Below are positions 59,575 through 64,000 of a DNA stretch of 64,000 nt, piece by piece. Each line of letters begins with the position of its first letter. Within the stretch, counting starts at the first letter, position 1. The stretch covers positions 749,001 to 813,000 of the forward strand of contig CP106741.1 of the NCBI GenBank assembly GCA_030323305.1, written 5' to 3'. The stretch is from Paenibacillus sp. CC-CFT747. Lineage in GTDB: Bacteria; Bacillota; Bacilli; Paenibacillales; NBRC-103111. The translations under genes were made by a program, and so were the position numbers. The notes under the pieces were generated by a model. The model was not told where the DNA came from. It did not search any database and saw only the letters and a program-made list of their open reading frames with translations.

Positions 59575-60591
59575 ATGATCGAGCTGCAAAGGCTCCATAA
59601 AAGCTACCCGGTCGGCACGAAGCTCATTCCGGCTCTTCGCGGCATCGACCTGTCGATCGCCAAAGGCGAGATCTTCGGCGTCATCGGCCATTCGGGTGCC
59701 GGCAAGAGCACCTTGATCCGGACGATCAACCTGCTCGAGAAGCCGACCTCCGGGAAGGTCATCGTGGACGGCGTCGAGCTCACCGCCCTCGACGGAAGCC
59801 GGCTTCAGGAGCAGCGGCGGCGGATCGGGATGATTTTTCAGCACTTCAACCTGTTGTCGTCCGCTACGGTAGCCGAGAACGTCGCTTTTCCCTTAACGCT
59901 TACGAAGCATTCCAAAGCCGAGGTGAAGCGCAAGGTCAGCGAGCTGCTCGCGCTCGTCGGCCTGGAAGCCCATGCGGACAAGTACCCGGCCCAGCTGTCG
60001 GGCGGCCAGAAGCAGCGGGTGGGCATCGCCCGGGCGCTCGCCAACGATCCCCACGTCCTGCTGTGCGATGAGGCCACCTCAGCGCTCGATCCGCAGACGA
60101 CGAACTCGATTCTTTCCCTGCTGCGCGACATCAACCGCCGATTCGGAATCACGATCGTGCTGATCACCCATGAAATGCACGTGATCCGCTCCGTCTGCGA
60201 CCGGCTCGCGGTCATCGACGACGGGCAGATCGTGGAGGAGGGCAAGGTGATCGACGTCTTCCTGAAGCCGGAGCATCCGACCACCCGAGAATTTCTGGAG
60301 CAGGTCTCGGATTCCTCCGAGCTTGCCCGTGTCGTGGAAGGGGAGCTAGCCTCCGGGAGCCGGAACATCTACCGGATCACTTTTGTCGGGGAACAGACGT
60401 ACCAGCCGGTACTGGCCCAGGCGATCAAGGAGTCCGAGGCGACGTTCGTCATCCTGCAGGGGACGATCTCGCGCATGAAGGACACACCGTACGGCCAGCT
60501 GGTCGTGGAGTTGGAAGGAACCCCCGTTCAGGTGGAGCAGACGATTGCTGCCTTGGCGGGACGCGGATTGGAGGTGGAGAAAATCGGATGA
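59575..60591 (+). CDS. metN: Methionine ABC importer ATP-binding protein
   Basis: 338 residues. Walker A GHSGAGKSTL (about 38-47), Q-loop MIFQHFNLL, signature LSGGQKQRVGIARAL, Walker B VLLCDEATSALD and the switch His in VLITHEMHV. The C-terminal NIL/ACT-like domain (about 260-338: IYRITFVGEQTYQPVLAQAI) binds methionine and gives feedback inhibition in MetN proteins. Follows the S-box; start after GGAGGG. Stop overlaps metI (ATGA). Confidence 0.96.
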   Translation: MIELQRLHKSYPVGTKLIPALRGIDLSIAKGEIFGVIGHSGAGKSTLIRTINLLEKPTSGKVIVDGVELTALDGSRLQEQRRRIGMIFQHFNLLSSATVAENVAFPLTLTKHSKAEVKRKVSELLALVGLEAHADKYPAQLSGGQKQRVGIARALANDPHVLLCDEATSALDPQTTNSILSLLRDINRRFGITIVLITHEMHVIRSVCDRLAVIDDGQIVEEGKVIDVFLKPEHPTTREFLEQVSDSSELARVVEGELASGSRNIYRITFVGEQTYQPVLAQAIKESEATFVILQGTISRMKDTPYGQLVVELEGTPVQVEQTIAALAGRGLEVEKIG

Positions 60592-61256
60592 AAGAGATTA
60601 ACCTGGAGAACATCCATTGGCCGGATATCGGAGACGCGACTCAGGATACGCTGATTATGCTCGGGCTCTCCACCCTGTTCACCATTGTGGTCGGACTGCC
60701 GATCGGCATCCTGCTGTTCCTGAGCTCCCGCGGCCAGCTTCTGCAGAACCGCGTCAGCTACACGGTGCTTTCCCTTATCGTCAACGTGCTGCGGTCCGTG
60801 CCCTTCATCATCCTGATGATTCTGGTCATCCCGCTTACCAAAATCCTTGTGGGAACGTCCATCGGGGTTAAGGGAACCATCCCGCCGCTGGTCATCGCCG
60901 CCGCGCCCTTCTTCGCCCGTCTCGTCGAAACCTCGCTCCGCGAGGTGGACCGCGGGGTGATCGAGGCCGCCCAGTCGATGGGCGCGAGCCGCTGGCAGAT
61001 CGTGCGCAAGGTGCTCCTGCCCGAATCCCGGGCCGGCCTGATCGCCGCCATCACCATCACGTGCGTGACGCTGGTTTCGTACACCGCGATGGCGGGAACG
61101 ATCGGCGGCGGGGGCTTAGGCGTTCTCGCAATCCGGTACGGCTACCAGCGGTTCCAGCCGGAGGTCATGGTCGTGACGGTCGTGATCCTGCTTATCCTCG
61201 TGCAGGTGCTTCAAACGATCGGCGACCGGCTCGTCATCCGGTTCAGCCGCAAATAA
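60588..61256 (+). CDS. metI: Methionine ABC importer permease
   Basis: 222 residues with five membrane helices. MetI-type permease: LGLSTLFTIVVGLPIGILLFL, VLRSVPFIILMILVIPLTKILVGTSIG, and the coupling loop ETSLREVDRGVIEAAQSMGASRWQIVRKVLLPE (EAA motif). TAMAGTIGGGGLGVLAIRYGYQRF is nearly invariant in MetI. Overlaps the metN stop. Confidence 0.95.
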   Translation: MKEINLENIHWPDIGDATQDTLIMLGLSTLFTIVVGLPIGILLFLSSRGQLLQNRVSYTVLSLIVNVLRSVPFIILMILVIPLTKILVGTSIGVKGTIPPLVIAAAPFFARLVETSLREVDRGVIEAAQSMGASRWQIVRKVLLPESRAGLIAAITITCVTLVSYTAMAGTIGGGGLGVLAIRYGYQRFQPEVMVVTVVILLILVQVLQTIGDRLVIRFSRK

Positions 61257-61341
61257 CCGCTGCTCCGGTTGTACAAGCTATATCATCAACGGGCTTTACT
61301 ATTAACATAGAGAGAATTCAAACCATTGGAGGGAACCATTC

Positions 61342-62181
61342 ATGAAAAAACTGCTCGCCCTGCTCTTTGCCCTGACCCTTGTTCTCGCCGCCTGCGGCAG
61401 CAAGGATTCCGCTTCCCCATCGTCTTCTCCTTCGGGAGACTCTTCGGCCGCACCGGCCAAAGCCGCAACCTTGAAGGTAGGCGCCACCGCCGTGCCTCAT
61501 GCGGAAATCTTGAAATTCATCCAACCTAAGCTGAAAGAGCAGGGCGTGGATCTACAGATTGTCGAATTCAATGACTATGTTCAGCCTAATGTTCAAGTAA
61601 ATGAAAAGCAGCTGGACGCGAACTTCTTCCAGCATGCTCCCTACCTGGAGCAGTTCAACAAGGACAACAACGCCAAGCTCGTGAAAGTTGCCGGCGTCCA
61701 CGTAGAGCCGATGGGGGCTTACTCCAAGAAAATTAAGAAAATCGATGAGTTGAAGGACGGAGCGACCGTCATCATCCCGGACGATCCGACGAACAGCGGA
61801 CGCGCTCTCGCTCTTCTTGAGAAGAACGGCTTGATCAAGCTTAAGGAAGGCGTCGGCGTAACCGGTACGGTCCGCGACATTACCGAGAACAAGAAAAACC
61901 TCAAGTTCAAGGAACTCGAAGCCGCCATGCTCCCCCGTACGGTCGACGAAGCGGACCTGAGCGTGATCAACACGAACTTCGCCCTGGACGCCAAGCTCGT
62001 CCCGACGAAGGACGCCCTGCTTCTGGAAGGCAAAGATTCCCCGTACGTAAACATTCTGGTCGCTCGTGAGGACAACAAGGATTCCGAAGCCATGCAGAAG
62101 CTGGCCAAGGCCCTGAACACGCCGGAAGTGAAGAAATTCATCGAAGACACCTACAAAGGGGAAGTCGTTCCCGCCTTCTAA
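61342..62181 (+). CDS. metQ: Methionine-binding lipoprotein
   Basis: 279 residues. Signal peptide MKKLLALLFALTLVLAAC, lipobox LAAC (Cys 18), Ser-rich linker. NlpA/MetQ fold: TLKVGATAVPHAEILKFIQPKL, VQVNEKQLDANFFQHAPYLEQFN, GAYSKKIKKIDELKDGATVIIPDDPTNSGRALALLEK (in parts) and VINTNFALDAKL. Captures L- or D-methionine outside the cell and hands it to MetI/MetN. 85 bases after metI in the same operon. Confidence 0.96.
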   Translation: MKKLLALLFALTLVLAACGSKDSASPSSSPSGDSSAAPAKAATLKVGATAVPHAEILKFIQPKLKEQGVDLQIVEFNDYVQPNVQVNEKQLDANFFQHAPYLEQFNKDNNAKLVKVAGVHVEPMGAYSKKIKKIDELKDGATVIIPDDPTNSGRALALLEKNGLIKLKEGVGVTGTVRDITENKKNLKFKELEAAMLPRTVDEADLSVINTNFALDAKLVPTKDALLLEGKDSPYVNILVAREDNKDSEAMQKLAKALNTPEVKKFIEDTYKGEVVPAF

Positions 62182-62207
62182 GACGAGCCCTCTACTCTAG
62201 TAAAAAC

Positions 62208-62253
62208 GCCGTTCCCGGCGGTCCTTCGCGGACCTGCTTGGGAACGGCCTTTT
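62208..62253 (+). terminator. Terminator of the met operon
   Basis: Stem GCCGTTCCC / GGGAACGGC with an inner GGTCC / GGACC stem, then CTTTT. Confidence 0.85.
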
Positions 62254-62264
62254 GGTATGCGGAT

Positions 62265-64000
62265 TTAGTCCTCCCTTCCCTGCTCCCCTTCGGCCTGAGA
62301 GAACCGCGGAAAGATATCCATCCGGCGGTAAGGGGTATACGGAGGAAGAACCACATCCACCATGGAGAGCGGCACCTGAAGCTCCTGTCCCGGGTCCGTC
62401 CGGTAAGGGGGCATCAACCGGTTGATCCGGGCCAGCTGCTCCACGGTCAGCCGGTTGGCGGAAGCCAGCTCAGGCAGGCCCGCGGAGGCGGTGACGGATA
62501 CCGTCTTGCGCAGCTTCTCGATCCGGCAGGAACTCTGCTTGAAGGTCGGCTGCTTGGATACCGGATCCACGAGGTCCACCGTCAGCTCGTTCGCGGCCTC
62601 CGTCTGCTGCCAGCTGCCGAAGTGGAACGGGACGAAGAGCAGTCCGGGCATGACGGTCTCGGTCAGCCGGGCCGGAACCTCGATCCAGCCGCGGGGAGAG
62701 ACCACCCGGATGACTTCACCGGGCAGCAAGCTCAGCCGTTCGCCGTCTGCCGGATGGATAGCGACGTAACCTTGGGGAGCCGCCAGATGAAGCTGGGGGA
62801 CCCGTGCGGTTTTGGTCCGGGTATGCCAATGCCATACAAGCCTTCCCGTCGTCACCCAGTAGGGGTACTCCTTGGTGGGATGCTCAGCCGGCGGCAAGTA
62901 AACTGTCCCGTACAGGATGGCTCTGCCGTTCGCCTGCAGTCTCTCGAATTCCTCGCGGGTCCGCGCCCTCCCCGTAAACAAGTCTTTGCCGTAGCTTTGC
63001 GCCTCGTCCGGGGAAGTAGGGAACCGGTAATCCTCATAGAGCCGGGGTGTGCCGAGCGGCTTCCCGGAAGGAACCGGGTATCTCAGGCCGTCATGCTCCT
63101 CCAGCCGCGCATAGGTGATTCCCGACATATCGGCCGAGGTTCCCTTCGACACCCGCTTCCATTCCTCGAAGCATTCCTCGGGAGTGGTATAGCCGATGAG
63201 GGGGCTCCGTCCTTATCGCGGAATCCCATCCGGGCCGCGAAGTCCAGCAGGATGTTGAAATCCGAATAGACGCCGGGAGGCGGGTCCACCGCTTTGCGGG
63301 AAAGGGTTACCCTCCGTTCGGTATTTTCCATGGTGCCTTCCTTCTCTCCCCACATCGCTGTAGGCAGGACAATGTCCGCCACCTCGGTTGTTTCCGTCAA
63401 GAAAGGATCCTGCACCACCACGAAAATCTTTTCGAACGCAGCCCGAGCGCGCCGGCGGTTCGGAAGGGATACCATCGGGTTGGTATGAATGTTCCAGAAC
63501 AGCTCCAAGCGGCCCGTCTCCATTAAATAAAGCTGTTCCTCGATCCCGATCTCGGGACCGACGGCCAAGGAGGAGAACTCCACATTCCATAAGGAAGCCA
63601 TCTCGGCGAGATGCTTCGGGTTATCCGGATTCCGGTGACCGGGGTAGGTCCCCACTCCTCCCACCGTACGGTTCGCCGAGGAGCTGGGCTGGCCGGCCAT
63701 ATGCAGAGGCCCTGAGCCCGGCTTGCCGATCAGGCCGCGCATCAGATGAATGTTATTGATCGCCACGCAGGCCGTCGTCGCATCGGCACTCTGGTAAGCC
63801 CCCTGAAGGGTAGTGGTCACAAGGGAGGGGTCCGGCCCAGCCGTTCGGCCAGTCGAAGAAGCTGCTCCACGGATACCCCGGTTTCCCGGGAGGTCCTTTC
63901 CGGATTCCAGGGGGCCACCGCCTGGCGGACCTGATCGATGCGGATGGTATGTGCCTCTATAAAGGAGCGGTCCACATAACCGTTCGCGAGCAGCAAATGC
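62265..64000 (-). CDS. Molybdopterin oxidoreductase, nitrate-reductase-like, C-terminal part (starts beyond window), two frame breaks
   Basis: The C-terminal two thirds of a bis-MGD enzyme; the start and the iron-sulfur region lie outside. In order: LLLANGYVDRSFIEAHT, (frame change near 63825) LVTTTLQGAYQSADATTACVAINNIHLMRGLIGKPGSGP (in parts), AGQPSSSANRTVGGVGTYPGHRNPDNP typical of assimilatory nitrate reductases, ADIVLPTAMWGEKEGTMENTERRV, (change near 63200), then the molybdopterin-binding domain YPYWVTTGRLVWHWHT and VRVVSPRGW-like stretch, ending FSQAEGEQGRED. NasC/NarB-like is my best guess; a formate dehydrogenase relation is possible given fdhD and the Moco genes nearby. Confidence 0.75.

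Overview
The window looks like chromosomal DNA of a GC-rich, spore-former-type Firmicute, most likely Paenibacillaceae (Paenibacillus or a close relative). This is inferred from strong GGAGG ribosome sites, SigB- and SigW-type promoters, an LplA/LplB/YtcP-type sugar importer with a membrane AraC regulator, an S-box methionine operon and many Bacillales stress proteins. I see no rRNA, tRNA, IS element, prophage or CRISPR array.

Layout. 1-1.2 kb: flotillin and NfeD genes behind a SigW promoter. 1.2-2.6 kb: a small XRE regulator with stacked operator palindromes, two small membrane proteins and thiamine pyrophosphokinase. 2.6-6.9 kb: cardiolipin synthase, small envelope stress proteins, a TspO-like protein and a dead hydrolase. 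7-28 kb: carbohydrate islands. One is a LacI-controlled cluster with GH3, GH38, GH125, GH18 and a TIM-barrel isomerase. The other has a YesS-like regulator, a three-gene ABC importer, two GH29 fucosidases and a sialidase-like protein. None of the glycosidases has a visible signal peptide, so they probably act in the cytoplasm on imported glycans; together they would suit mannose- and fucose-bearing N-glycan-type oligosaccharides. 28-34 kb: rsbV-rsbW-sigB, a second rsbV-rsbW pair without a sigma gene, and stress genes with SigB promoters. 34.8-39 kb: glgC-glgD and a PLP-fold protein. 40-48 kb: a four-gene signalling block (response-regulator PP2C phosphatase, giant hybrid kinase, CheR-type methyltransferase, second hybrid kinase) that matches the layout of the Bacillus cereus RsbY/RsbK/RsbM system and probably feeds SigB. 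48-56 kb: recQ, csp, stress proteins, signal peptidase and molybdenum-cofactor genes (mobB, moeA, fdhD, mobA). 56-57 kb: a repeat-rich intergenic region. 57-64 kb: a secreted protein, S-box-metN-metI-metQ and a nitrate-reductase-like molybdoenzyme.

Main caveat. At about 35 places a conserved gene changes reading frame in mid-domain, usually at a run of 4-7 identical bases, and the protein continues perfectly in another frame. This fits single-base sequencing or assembly errors far better than mass gene decay. I therefore give these genes as single CDS spans and name the break; only two loci are called pseudogenes. The long open frames opposite many genes are shadows and were left out.

Five near-identical SigB promoters (GTTTMA, 14 bases, GGGTAA) precede rsbV, the DUF948 gene, dps and two YflT-like genes. 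Together with the RsbKMY-like block and the doubled anti-sigma module, they make a general stress network the central theme of the window.
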